From positions 3,353,524 to 3,417,523 of the forward strand of contig KQ964245.1 of assembly GCA_001566295.1 (NCBI GenBank): a stretch of 64,000 bases of DNA, read 5' to 3'. This document shows, piece by piece, positions 52,468-64,000 of the stretch. Under the pieces are notes generated by a model, which saw only the letters and a program-made list of their open reading frames with translations, searched no databases and was not told the DNA's origin. This DNA comes from Microdochium bolleyi. Lineage: Eukaryota > Ascomycota > Sordariomycetes > Xylariales > Microdochiaceae. Each line of letters starts with the position of its first letter. Positions within the stretch are counted from its first letter, which is position 1. A program made the translations under genes and the position numbers.

Positions 52468-55400
52468 ATGTCCAAGGCGGCCAACAAACGCAACAAATTC
52501 GCAGAGCTTCGAGCTCTGCGTGCCTCGGGCAAGAAGGCTTTCGACTCGTACGAGGTTGCCCAGGAGAATGCCCTCTACGAGGAGGTAGACGAGAACGAAT
52601 ACAAGAAGATCGTTCGAGATCGACTCAACCAGGATGACTTCGTCGTGGACGACAATGGCGAGGGGTATGCTGACGATGGGCGGGAGGAGTGGGACAGAGT
52701 GCACACATACGGCACCGATTCAGAAGAGGATGAGGACGGCAACAATATTTCAAAGGGCAAGACCCGCAAGACTGGTAAGTCACTCCATGATGGCTCCTTG
52801 CCTCCCGAGAACAGTAATCAACCTGCTTACATTTCTTATGTACAGAGAAACGCCAACGTGAAGCCGACAAGGAAAAGCGAGATGCAGATGACCGCGACAT
52901 CAGTGCATACTTCATGAAAGGGCAGGCCGCGCCTCAGGCCAAGCCGAAAGCTGTCAAAACTGAGGACGACGACCGTTTCCTCGCTGATCTACTCGGCGAA
53001 GTTGATTCAAACATACCCGCTGCCACAGCTCGCACTTCGAAACGTCAAAGATCACCGGAACGCCAACGTCCTCGTGTACGATCACCGATACGGGAGGTTC
53101 GGCTACCATTGAACAAGAAGGCGAGGCTCAGTGAGGAACCCTCGCCCCCAAGGCCACAGCATGTTCACGACGACGACGATGGCTACATCCCGCCAATGGA
53201 CGACCCGCCCTCTCCAGCCGTCGACGTAGCGATGAGCGACCCTGCACCTATGCCATCTTCACCTGTCACAAAAGCGGTCGCCCGAAAGGCCCAAATAAAA
53301 GCCGAGCCCAAGGATGATGATGAGGACGACGAAATGTTGGAGGTTGCTCATGCTGGCACCATCAAGACAACGAGTGTCAATCTGTCCGCATCTCGTCCTA
53401 TCAAGAAGATACTCAAGGCAGAACCCTATCCTACACCTGCGAGCAGTTCTCCAGTCAAAGCCGCCGATGCAGAGACAGTGGATGCCTCTTCCTGGAACGA
53501 GGTGACAAACAAGCTGACAGTTGTCAGCAATTCTCCAGCACAAGGGAGAAGTGTCGGCAAGATCGACCATCAGGACGCCATCGAAGAGGATGGTAGCCTG
53601 AACTTGTTTTGGACAGACTACGTTGAAGTGAACGGCTCCCTCTGTCTTTTCGGCAAGGTCTTGAACAAGAAGACGAGCTCCTATGTCAGCTGCTGCGTCA
53701 AGGTTGACAACATCTTGCGAAAACTATACTTCCTCCCACGCAAGAACCGAATCGTCAATGAACATGAAAGCAGCGATGAGATTGACATGCGCGACGTCTA
53801 CCAGGAGGTAGATGAGATCATGACAAGCATGAAGGTCAAGATGCACAAGATCAAGGCTTGCTCTCGGAAGTACGCATTCGAGCTCAGCGACATCCCGAAG
53901 CAAGGACAGTACCTCAAGCTTCTGTACCCGTACACAGCACAGCCACTTTCTTCGGAGACCAAGGGCGAAACGTTTTCGCACGTCTTCGGCACAAACACGG
54001 CGCTGTTCGAGCAATTTGTACTCTGGAAGAACATCATGGGCCCTTGTTGGCTCAAGATCCAGGATGCGGACTTTGGCAGTTTCAAGAACGCGTCTCATGC
54101 CAAACTGGAGGTGCTCTGCGACCATCCTAACATGATCTCCGTCATGAGCGAGTCCGACAACCTTGATGCCCCTCCTCTAACGCTCATGAGTCTGGCTATG
54201 CGCACTACCTTCAATGCCAAGGACAACAAACAAGAAATCTTGTCCATCAGCGCCCGCATATACGAGAATGTCCTGCTCTCGGACACAACGCCTGCGGATA
54301 AGCTGCCATCACGCACTTTCACATTGATCAGACCCAATGGCACACAGTTCCCTCTGGGTTTCGAAAAGCTCGCCACCAGCCGGAACAAAGGCCTCATCAA
54401 GCTCATGAAGCAGGAATCCGAGATGCTATCCTTCTTCCTGGCCCAAGTTGATGTGGTCGATCCGGATGTCATCCTGGGTCATCAACTCGAGGGAGTTGAC
54501 TACAGCATTCTACTCAATCGATTGTTTGAGCGGAAGACGCCGCAGTGGTCGCGCCTGGGTCGTCTGCGAAGGTCGGCCTGGCCTTCAGCCATCGGAAAGA
54601 CCGGAGGGAATGTCTTTGCTGAGCGACAGGTAATGGCTGGTCGTTTGCTCTGCGATCTCGCCAATGACGCAGGAAAATCAGTCATGTTCAAATGTCAGTC
54701 TTGGAGCTTGACTGAGATGTGTAGCTTGTATCTGGGTGACGGGAACAACCGACGAAGAGAAGTCGACAACGATGCGGCACTCAAGACCTGGGCCACAGAG
54801 AAGGTTGGCTTGATGGACTACATCACCCACATGGAAGCGGACACCTACTTCATTGCGGCTCTTGCTCTCAGCACTCAAATTCTTCCTCTGACGAAAGTCT
54901 TGACGAATCTGGCTGGCAATTCTTGGGCGCGTACACTTACAGGTACTCGTGCTGAGAGAAACGAGTATATTCTGTTGCACGAGTTCCATCGTAACAAGTA
55001 CATCTGTCCCGACAAGCAGACTTTCAAAGGCAGGCAAAAGCAGGAGGAAGAGAACAACGACGAAGAAGCGACAGCGTTGAAAAAGAAAGACAAGTATAAA
55101 GGTGGTCTCGTTTTCGAGCCAGAGAAGGGCTTGTACGACAAGTTTGTCCTTGTCATGGACTTTAACTCCCTCTACCCGTCTATTATCCAAGAGTACAACA
55201 TTTGCTTCACGACTGTGGAGCGAGCCGACCTGGTAAGTTCCCTTCTTCCCTCCATAGATTGCGTCAACGCTGACACATTCCAGACCGATGATGAAGATGC
55301 TGTACCCGAGGTCCCGAAAGAGCAAGGTCAAGGTATCCTCCCTAAGCTCATCGCAACCTTGGTCAGTCGCCGTAGGCAAGTCAAGTCTCTGATGAAGGAC

Positions 55401-57041
55401 AAGAGCGCAACCCCAGAGGAGCTTGCTACATGGGATATCAAACAATTGGCGCTCAAGCTCACAGCGAATTCCATGTACGGCTGTCTTGGCTACACCAAGT
55501 CTCGCTTCTACGCCCGGCCTCTTGCTGTGCTCACCACATACAAGGGCCGTGAGATTTTGCGAAGCACCAAAGAGCTTGCGGAATCGCGATCATTGCAGGT
55601 CATCTATGGCGACACAGATTCGGTCATGATCAATGCAAACGTTGACTCTGTTGCTGATGCACTCAAGGTCGGCACAGAGTTCAAGAAAGCCGTCAACGAG
55701 CGGTATCGCCTACTCGAAATCGACATTGACAACGTCTTCCGAAGAATTCTGCTCCAGGCCAAGAAGAAGTATGCGGCTATCAACCTCGTGGAGGTGCCTG
55801 GCGGCAAATACATTGAGAAGATGGAGGTCAAGGGTCTTGACATGAAGCGCAGAGAGTACTGCGGCTTGTCCAAGGATATCTCCTCACGTATACTGAACGA
55901 GATCCTGTCTGGGGACGAGACCGAAGTATCAGTGCAACGCATCCACGAGTACCTGCGCGAGATTTCGGGCAAGATGCGCGACAACGATGTGCCCGTGCAT
56001 AAGTACATCATCTTCACCCAGCTCGGCAAGTCTCCCAAGGAGTATCCCAACGCCGACTCGATGCCGCAAGTACAGGTCGCACTGAGAGACATTGCGCGTG
56101 GCAAGAATGTGCGGAAGGGCGATGTCATCTCCTACGTCGTGACTGGCGACAGCAAAGAATCCTCACAACCTGTCGCGAAAAGGGCCTATGCTCCGCAAGA
56201 TGTCACCAAGAACGACTCGGAGCTCAAAGTCGACGTCGAGTGGTACCTCGGCAAACAGATATTTCCACCGGTTGAGCGTCTGTGTGCCAACATCACCGGC
56301 ACATCCACTTCGCAGCTTGCAGAACAACTCGGACTTGATATCCGCCGGTACACCAACAACTCATCATTGGGGCAGTCAGGATCACAGGACTTTGAGCTTC
56401 ATCCCCTTGAATCGCAGATCCCCGACGAGATTCGCTTCGCCGAGTGTGCACGACTCAACATCCGATGCCGGAAATGCAAGACAACCGCGCCTTTCGAGGG
56501 CATCTTGTCGGCTTCTCAACGCACAACGGCGCAAGGCATTGTCTGCGGAACCTGCTCTGCACTCATCCCAAATCTGAGCATCGTCGCGCAGGTAGAGCAT
56601 GCCATCAGGACCCAGTCAGCGCGCTATTACGAGGGCTGGCTGTGCTGCGACGAGCCGCAATGTGGTGCTCGCACCCGTCAGATGAGCGTGTATGGCACGA
56701 AATGCCTCGGCCCGCAGGGCCGCGCTGCTGGCTGCCTGGGACGCATGCGGTACGAGCTGGGCGAGCGGGAAGCGTACAACCAGCTCCTGTACTTTGCTTC
56801 AATCTTTGATGTCGACAAGGTTTCTACCAAGGCGACATCCGGCGCCACTGGCCTGGGTGGTGATGGCAATGCCGGAGCCCTCAGCGCGGTTCAACGCGAG
56901 CAGGTCCTGGCACTCGCCGAGCACAACCGCGTGCGCTTCGGGACCATCAAGAGTGTCATCGACAAGTACCTGGACAAGTGCGGCCGCCAGTGGGTACAGA
57001 TGGACAATTTGTTTGCCAAGTTGGGCGTCACGGCAGTCTAA
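52468..57041 (+). CDS. POL1: DNA polymerase alpha catalytic subunit
   Basis: Exons 52468-52774, 52846-55232 and 55284-57041 give 1483 aa, the normal size. The N-terminal pol-alpha domain begins NKRNKFAELRALRASGKKAF and EYKKIVRDRLNQDDFVVDD. A disordered Lys/Asp/Pro linker follows, then the inactive exonuclease-like region. Polymerase motifs are intact: motif A DFNSLYPSIIQEYNICFTTV (D874), motif B KLTANSMYGCLGYTKSRFYA (from 956) and motif C YGDTDS (1006-1011). Two C-terminal Cys clusters at about 1290-1405 (CRKCKTTAPF, GTCSALIP; CCDEPQCGARTR, GTKCLGPQGRAAGC) match the zinc-binding CysA and CysB modules that hold the B subunit. With primase it starts leading-strand and Okazaki synthesis. The second intron is 51 nt, in frame and stop-free, so it is easily missed. 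GTAAGT and CATTCCAG mark it. Confidence 0.96.
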
Positions 57042-58189
57042 GGTAGAGTCATTATGACATGGTTTTTACGAGGGCATTGGAAGGAAAGTTGCAGTAGCGA
57101 AGATCATTCTGGCGTTACGGACTGGTGTACAGCATACTGTGGCCGTTGTGGCTATGCACGTGTCCAGGGTAATTATTTTCACGGCTTGTGATGTTCATAG
57201 CTATAGCTGTATGTATACGAGGTTAATGTCGACCCATCGTGGCCAGTCTGACATATTGTTGTGTTTGCCCGAGGTGACCCAGACTGCGAATATACCGAGG
57301 CAGTGATGGACAATGCTGATGATATTGGCATCCAGCTCAATGTCAGGAGCCACGAGCAAAGCCTTTCGTGTGTCGCAATTGGTGAATGTACATCGCTTGT
57401 CACATTATTAAGCAGATTCAAGTCACAGAGGTGCACACAAATTTTTTGAAGTAACAAGTTAATTATTCGTCTCAGGCGAACCACTGGTAGTAGACTATCA
57501 GACCAAAATCAGGCGCAAACCACGTGTGGCGTCCTCTGTGTACCTTGACAGAACGGGCGGTAATCATGAGGGAGCGAATGCGCCATTCGCCTTCATTCAT
57601 GGAACACCTGCTCAAATTCCCCCAAGATATCCAGCTCATTGTCCTTTCCAGCATCCACGAAAGGTCTCGCCCCAAACCAACCATGCGTCGTCGTAATCCT
57701 TGTGCAGAGAGAGTGCGTCCGCCCGGGTCATGAAAGGCGCGGATAAGCATGGCTCAGGCAGGGAAAGAAAATTTGAAAGAAACGCCGTGAGAAAGATTGC
57801 CAGATGCAGATCGTGAACAATAAGCAACAACTTTTCCCATATGTGCTCAAACCATTAAGTCTGGTGTAATGGCCAGCAAACCAGGGTATGCCCGTTCGCG
57901 TCCAGGAAGTCGCGAGCCCATAGGATCCCGGTTCTCTGGACTGCACGCTCCGTCATCCGCAAGCGAATATGCCGAGGTGTGATGATGTAGGCGTCTTTCT
58001 AGGGGTAAGCCGTGTGGAAATCTATTCGATGAGGTATCATGCAAGAGTGAAGGAAAGCCTCGTGACTTTTGAAGGCCTCGTCTTTCCAGAGCCCCAGAAC
58101 TCTGAAAGGTAAGGATGGTCGTGTGTAGTTACGACCTATGAATACGCAGACGCAGAAAAGCTTTGTAGCCAGGATCGATAGTTGTGAAT
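57042..58189. other. Convergent intergenic region
   Basis: This 1.15 kb lies between the 3' ends of polymerase alpha (plus) and eIF4G (minus). Only short frames (57472-57750 minus, 57524-57733 plus). No RNA gene is recognised. Confidence 0.5.
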
Positions 58190-61100
58190 CTAGCTACTCT
58201 CTTTCTCGGCAGTAGCTTCAGGTGCTACTTTGGCCAAAGCGGGAGAGGCGGCTGTCGACGGGGGAGAAGTCGGATGCTCCGTATCGAGTCCAGCCAGTGC
58301 CCTGTTGGTGGCATTAGTCAGCTTAGCGATTCAGACAAAATTGTCCACAAGGAGAACTTACTCGAATGCGTTTGTGCTCTTCTGTGTTCCCGATGCCGTG
58401 CCGTTGCGAGAGGATGCAGCAGAGTCCTCGTTGCCTCGTGTCATGGCGGAGCCCAATCTCCTGCCGCTGTTGCTGCGGGAGTTGAGCATGGAGTTCATGG
58501 GACCCAGGGTCATGCCAGAGCTCGAGGTACGGTTGGCACCACCCTTGAGACGCCGCAGGTCGTCCATACCGATCTGGTTAGGCGCGGGCTGGGGAAACCC
58601 TGAATTGTATCCTCTGGCGTCCCCACGGCCCATCTGGGGACGTCCAGGACCGCCACGCTGGCTCGAACGAGCCGCCTCGGCAGCCTTCGCAGCAGCGGCA
58701 GCTTCGGCCTCTGCACGGACTTCCTCCAAAGTCTTGGGGCCCTTGTTGGCCTCCTTGGAGACCCAGTTGACCCTGCGAAGGTCGATAATGTCCATAAGCA
58801 TGAACTTGAGACGGCTGGGCAACTCAGGATGGTCGACCATACTCTGGATGCGCGCGAAATAAACGTCCATCATGACACGACCCTTCTCGGTGGCGTCGAG
58901 GTTGCCACCAATTGTGCGCAGGAGCTTGGACAAGGACTCGATCTCAGCCTCATCAGGCACTCCGCTGTAGTCGACAAGCTTCTTGACACACTCGTGCATG
59001 ATGCGCTCAGTAAGCATGCCAAGCTTGTACAGCTCACCAATGAACTGGACGAGACCAAGGCCGCGACGCTTCAAGGCCGCAGCAATGTAGTATTCCTCTG
59101 AGAGCATGACGGCCTCCATCGACTTCTTGTCGCCCTCTGCGGCCTCCTTGGGCTCGGGCAGGTTGGTCTTCCAGCCACGTTCAAACTCTTCTTGACATCT
59201 GTTCAGGAGGTATTTTCTGAACAGGTTGCCACCGCTGACGACCTGGCCGGTCCGGTCGATAATGCTCTCGTCACGAATATCCGGGCTCATGGTCTCAAGC
59301 ATGCGCTTGCAGAACTTGGCATACATCGAAGCCCAGTGGGCTTCATCTGTCGCCTTCTCGAAAGTAAGCTGGATGACTTGTCGCAATGTTCTGCCGTCGG
59401 TCTCGTCCTTAGACTGCGCGGCAATGGTGAGAATTTGCTCAGAGATCTTCTCAAAGTTCTCAGGCGTCATCTTGTTGAGGGCAGCCTTGACCTTGCGCTG
59501 CACCATGGCGGGGTCCATGTGTTCACCCTCCTTGACAGTGCTAACAATGGGCTTGCCAATGCTTGTAGGCTTCCAGCCAGTGGTGGAAGTGTTGAGTGCC
59601 TCGATCTTCATACCCGCAGTAAGCGGCATGGTCTTAGCTGCCTGAGCTTCCTGCTTCGAGTTGCCAGTATTCTGCTTGCTCGGGTGGCGACCTCCTTTGC
59701 TGCCTTGTCTCCCAGAATGGGAGCCCATAGAGCTCGACGATGACCGAGCCATGGAGCTACCACCAGGGAAAGCACTTCCTGGACCTCGGAAGCTCTGAAT
59801 GGGACCACCAATAGCGGGCCGCGGCATAGAGCCAGCAGACATTGCCATTCGCTGCTCGGATGTAGTGCCGGGGGGGAGCGTGCGTGTAGTCGCGCCGAAC
59901 GATCCCATCATGGGGAATCCTGAACCACCCTTGCTGGGCTGCCGACCAGAAGCGGGCGTCCGGGCTGAGGCAGACCGACCGCCATCACCATCTCCAATTA
60001 GAGACTTGACCTGCTGGTTGAAATCAAGGGATGGCTGCTCGGTGAAAACGCTCTTGAATTGCAGCAAGAAAGATGGGTCGTACTTGAAGGATGTACCCTT
60101 GCGAGACACAGCCGCGTTCAGGGCAGGGTTGGGAGACTGAATGCCGGCAGGGTAGATGTCGGTCTTGATGGTATCAAGGAGCCGTGCTGTCTTGAGTGAT
60201 TGCAGGGCGGCACTCGGTTGAGGAGGCTCCACTGAGTTTGTCTTCAGGGGGGCGAGGTTGAGGGCAGCAGGCTTGTTGCCACGACCGCCAGGACCAGACT
60301 TGGCAGTCGCTGCTGCGCCGGACTTGTCCTCAATGGAGAGCTTGGCGAGCTTGTCTGCGGCCTCGTCGGTCGATGGCGTCTCGGTCTTGTCCTCAGTGCC
60401 CTTCAGCAACGCTTGAACGTCGGCAGAGCTGGCAGCGCGACGTTTCGCTTCGCGCTCTTCCTCCAGCCGCTCCATCTCGGCTTCGGCATCACGGAGCTTC
60501 TGGTCATTCGCGGCGGCGTTGGCCTTGCGGTCTTCCTCCTCCTTCTTCTTCTTGGCCTCGTCTTCAACCTTGCGCTTGGCACGACGCTCTTCCTCATCGG
60601 CCTCTCGCTTGGCATCAGCCTCTTCCATCTCGCGGATGATGCGCTCGAGTTCCTCCTCTTCGGTCTCGGCGGCCTTAGCAGGCTCCTCTTTAGTAGGTGC
60701 TGGCTCTGCCTTCTTGGCCTCCTCGGCCTTAGCCTTCTCGGCAGCGGCGGCCTTCGCAGCCTCCTCGGCCTTCGCAGCTTCCTCAGCCTTGGCCTTCTCC
60801 TCGACGGCAGCCTTCTCCTTCTCAGCAGCAGCGGCAGTTTCTGCTTCCTTCGCCTTCGCGGCCGCTTCGTCTTTGGCCTTTTCGGCCATCGCAGCCTGCT
60901 TCATTTTCTCCTTGAACTCGTTGCGCACTTCCTCGGCAGTCTTGGTTGTGCCAGAACTCTCGGAGCGAGCATGGGCGGGCGGCTTGGCAGCCGCCGCAGG
61001 AGGCGGAGGTGTAGACGCAACCACGGGAGGCGTCTTTGACTGTTGGCTGCTGGGAGCGGGCGAAGCAGGTGCCTTCAGGTGTGCGAGATCGACAGTCTCG

Positions 61101-63013
61101 CCCTGGGGGTTCTTAATGATGAGAGCAGCACTCTTCTTTGGTGGCCTTGTAAATTGTTGAGGCGAAGAGACGATAGCCGGCTTGATTTGGGCATGGTGTG
61201 TCTGTGGTGTGCCCTGGCTTGGAGGACCCTGGCTCGCACTAGAAGCCGGCCGGTGTTCATGTGTAGACACTTGTGATCCTTGTCGGGACATTGGCTGACC
61301 CCCGGGGGGAGCGTATGGACCTTGGCCGTAAGGCTGCTGGAAGTTCGGGGCAGGGGAACCCTGACCATGCATCATGGGATAGCCTGGGTAGCCTCCCATC
61401 TGCATGTTGCCGCGCATGTTAGGATCATAGTATTGGTTCTGGTAGAAGTTCTGCTTTGATGCTGTCAGCATTCTGTCAAAGTTGCCACTTTGTGGCGAGA
61501 GATCCAGCTCTATCTTGTTAGGAAATTGTAGAATAGGTTTTATAGGTGGCAGAGGCAGTTCATTGAAACGATCCGGCATGTCTCTCCCAACCTCGCGCAG
61601 CAAGATTGAGCGACCCTGAAGGTTGACAAAGTTCTCCGTTCCGTGCGGAGCGTCCCAACGCTTGTTGGGATGTGAGACTGGTGCTGAATGATTTCCAGGG
61701 TTCAACCCTGTCGAGTCGTATCGGACATTGCCACGATCACTGCCACGTTTGAAGGACTTCTTCTTGCCACCTCGACCTTGTGTATGCTGGCGGGGGAAGT
61801 GGGAGGTGAAGGAAGGAGTATTTACTTGAGGAACTTGGGTTGGGCCCATCGGAGGAGGCGGATAGTAGAAACCAGGCATGTTGTTCGGTGGGACATTCGG
61901 CGGCTGCTGGTGAGGGATAGCAGGATTCATCGCAGGGCTTCTATGCGCCTGAGGGGGAGTACCGAAAGGAGGCTGGCGGCTGTTGGGGTTGAAGTTGGGG
62001 GGCATGCCACCACGACCCTGGTTAGGAGCACCGCGACCAAAATTGGGTCCCGGGGGATATCCCATATTCGGCTGGTTGTAGTTGTTGAAGCTGCCACGAC
62101 CACGGCCGGCACCGGGGAATCCACCACGGCCCATGCCAGGCTGGGGTGGGATTTGCTGAGATCCCATGTCGTTGTGGCTGTGGCTGGAGCTCCGCCGCAT
62201 ATGAGGCGAAGCGTGCGAGGCGAGGGCGTTGGGGTCCTGAGAGGAAGAAGCTGTCCGCATGTGAGGGCGCTAGAAAGCAGTAGTTGTCAGTAAAGGGAAG
62301 AAAAAGCCCTGGGATCAGGGTTGTGCGACCACAGAGATTTGTTTAACTTTGACTCATCCGTCGACATAGCAACGTAGCAAGTCACACATGAGCGAGCGCA
62401 ATGAGCCAGACAGGGGAAGGCAGCCAACATGGATGAGTGTGGAAATGCTTACCTCGCTATCACCTCCGAAACTGCCAAAAGTCATCGCATTGCCTGGGGC
62501 TGCGCCGGAGAGAGGACGGCCACCGCCTGTAGCAGACGGCTGGGGAATCGGAGACGGGGAGTTCTGAGGCGAGGTAACTCTGGGATTGCCGCCGGGGATA
62601 GCGATAGGGGCGGAACCTGGCTGCGGGGAGCTGTGGGACGCAGCAGGAGAATCCTGGAAACCGAACTGGATATTCTTGGGAGCTGAGGCGCCGCTGGGAC
62701 CGTTTGCGAGGGTGACGGAAGGGTCGCGAGCGTGGGATTCGCCGTTGGCGCTAGAGGTGCCGTGGGCAACGGCAGGAGACGCCGCGGGGACAGAGGGGAC
62801 AGCAGGCATGATGGATGGCCGGCCGTTCAGTGGCGAAGTTGAGGACGACTTTGCATGGTGCGGCGCAGAGGCAGATGATCCGGTTGCGACCACGGGCGTC
62901 AAATGAGGCTTCTTGACTGCACCGGCAGCAGAAGCGTAGGACGGCGTGGAAGAGGTGCTGGCAGAGCTGTTGGATGCGGGAACCGAGTTCTGCTGGGCAG
63001 AGGTGGACGTCAT
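58190..63013 (-). CDS. Translation initiation factor eIF4G
   Basis: Exons 63013-62453, 62269-58362 and 58301-58190 give 1526 aa. The start is ATG 63013 (MTSTSAQQNSVPASNSSAST). A longer in-frame stretch upstream has no ATG. The N-terminus is Ser/Pro/Ala-rich, then Gly/Arg/Asn/Gln-rich (GMGRGGFPGAGRGRGSFNNY). A long charged Ala/Lys/Glu helical segment lies at about residues 630-805. The eIF4E-binding motif is KYDPSFLLQF (Y917). The MIF4G domain is at about 1110-1345 (RKVKAALNKMTPENFEKISE, HWASMYAKFCKRMLETMSP, GNLFRKYLLNRCQEEFERGW). The C-terminus is basic and disordered. eIF4G bridges cap-bound eIF4E, eIF4A and poly(A)-binding protein. The last exon (join at FEALAGLDTEHPTSPP) replaces an immediate stop that an unspliced read would give. 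As in other fungi, no C-terminal MA3/W2 domains are present. Confidence 0.94.
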
Positions 63014-64000
63014 AGGTCTCGAGACGGGAGAATCGAGACGATCGTGCCGGCGCGATGAAGACAGGTCGAATGTCAAATCCGAGTCTGCTCAAACAAGACT
63101 ACTGAGGTCTGAAGAGAAGGACACGGACAACGAGGCACCAAGTCGCAGGAGGCGCTGGTGCAGATTACGGCTGTCGAGGTATTAAAAGGGACCGACGAGA
63201 GTGGCGACAGGAGGCGCTAAAAAGACCGACGTGCGAGAGAATCGAAACGGTAATTAAAAGAGCGTCGTCGCGGGTTTCGTGGGTGGCAGGCACGGCTCGG
63301 ACTGGCGGCTTCGGGGGGGTCGCTGGGTCTCTAGAGTCTCTGTGGGCGGCAGAGACAGGCGAGAAGCAGGGGCTGGAGGCAGTCGTCTCGGTGATACAGA
63401 GATGCACGGAGAGAGGCCTGGTGATGCCGTCCTTGATGGTGAATATCAAAGGAGGGGGATCGGAAGGGTGGGTTGACCTACAGAAGTCGTGGTTCTGAGG
63501 TCTTCACTCGGGTGGTGGTGGTGATGAGGGAAGGGAGGAAAAGTGGAAAGCGGCCTGGAGGCGTAAATTTTTTTTCTGTGCAGGCAGAGCTTCGCTGTGC
63601 GCGAGGGTGGGAGAGCACAGGTGGGCAGGCAGGCAAGAGGGACGAGGGACTGGGAGTGGGAGGGCAGCAGCAACCCAGCCCAGTCCAGCCCAGCCCCAAG
63701 CGTGGGAGGCGGGCGAGGTGGACTACTACCGCCTGCGATGGGGCACCGTTCGCACGGCTGCTCATCCCGCCGCCCCAGGAACAACACACCATCCATCCAT
63801 CCCATGGTTCCTGTCTGCTCTGTTTCTTCTCCACGGCGCCACCGTGCCAAAGGTACTTGTTATGATGGAATCATTGCTCTTCTTGTTCCAGCTCCGTCCG
63901 GCACAGCAGCCTCTGCGCACGCGAGTCGCCCTCGCCCCAACATCGCAGCCAGTCAGTCCCCAAAGGCTGGAGGGGACTTCCATGATGGATGTTTCAGGGT
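63014..64000. other. eIF4G leader and promoter, to the right edge
   Basis: About 990 bp upstream of eIF4G. The first 60 bp continue the open frame without ATG. A T-run at 63567-63575 and GC-rich, GGGAG-rich sequence at about 63600-63720 follow. Overlapping open frames (63446-63865, both strands) are Pro/Ser/Cys-rich and not family-like. No gene is supported. Confidence 0.45.

Noticed and set aside
63014..63076. N-terminal extension of eIF4G to 63076
   Set aside because: The extension starts with TTG. ATG 63013 gives a typical Ser/Thr-rich fungal eIF4G start.

Overview
The window looks like a chromosomal segment of a filamentous ascomycete (Pezizomycotina, most likely Sordariomycetes). The evidence is many short GT-AG introns (about 50-180 nt, often with CTAAC or CTGAC branch sites), GC-rich coding sequence, roomy intergenic spaces, and fungal families such as AA11 chitin LPMO, Ede1, Bud6, Pga1-like, the Atg43/DUF1770 family and a CCE1-type resolvase. 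Species cannot be named from sequence alone. No rRNA, tRNA, CRISPR array, intact transposon or viral element was recognised.

Layout. 0-6 kb: the 5' part of an acidic protein running off the left edge (minus) and an unrecognised disordered protein (minus). 6.5-20 kb: a Gly-rich membrane protein (plus), the endocytic scaffold Ede1 (minus, 4 exons), alpha-tubulin (minus, 7 exons), a Pga1-like GPI-mannosyltransferase subunit (plus) and a WW/Gly-rich protein (minus, 4 exons). 20-25 kb: a probably mitochondrial cupin and the actin/formin regulator Bud6/Aip3 (both minus). 26.5-27.7 kb: a decayed FAD-dependent monooxygenase pseudogene. 29-32 kb: an ataxin-2/Pbp1 homologue (plus) with a spliced leader. 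32.3-36.9 kb: a gene-free stretch leading to a secreted AA11 LPMO with a C-terminal X278-like module (36.9-38.2 kb). 39.4-41.2 kb: a secreted protein built of about 30 Thr/Val/His repeats (minus). 43-52 kb: a CCE1/Ydc2-type Holliday-junction resolvase (minus), a WHIM/WSD-like chromatin protein (plus), an Atg43/DUF1770 protein (minus) and a PPR protein (minus). 52-63 kb: DNA polymerase alpha catalytic subunit (plus), head-to-head with the PPR gene across a promoter with MluI-box motifs, and eIF4G (minus).

Most genes are core housekeeping: cytoskeleton and polarity (alpha-tubulin, Bud6, Ede1), GPI-anchor assembly, replication, translation and mRNA control (eIF4G, ataxin-2), chromatin and mitochondrial maintenance. 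There is no operon or obvious metabolic cluster. The accessory flavour is confined to about 25-43 kb: a dead monooxygenase, a large empty region, an LPMO and the repeat protein.

Gene models were spliced by hand from splice motifs, reading frame and protein-family continuity. Exon sums divide by three in every complete model. The most unusual object is the TVH-repeat secreted protein at 39.4-41.2 kb. Other points worth checking are an ataxin-2 homologue with no visible Lsm exon, a 3'-terminal 30-nt exon that completes the Ede1 UBA domain, and introns that are stop-free and a multiple of three.
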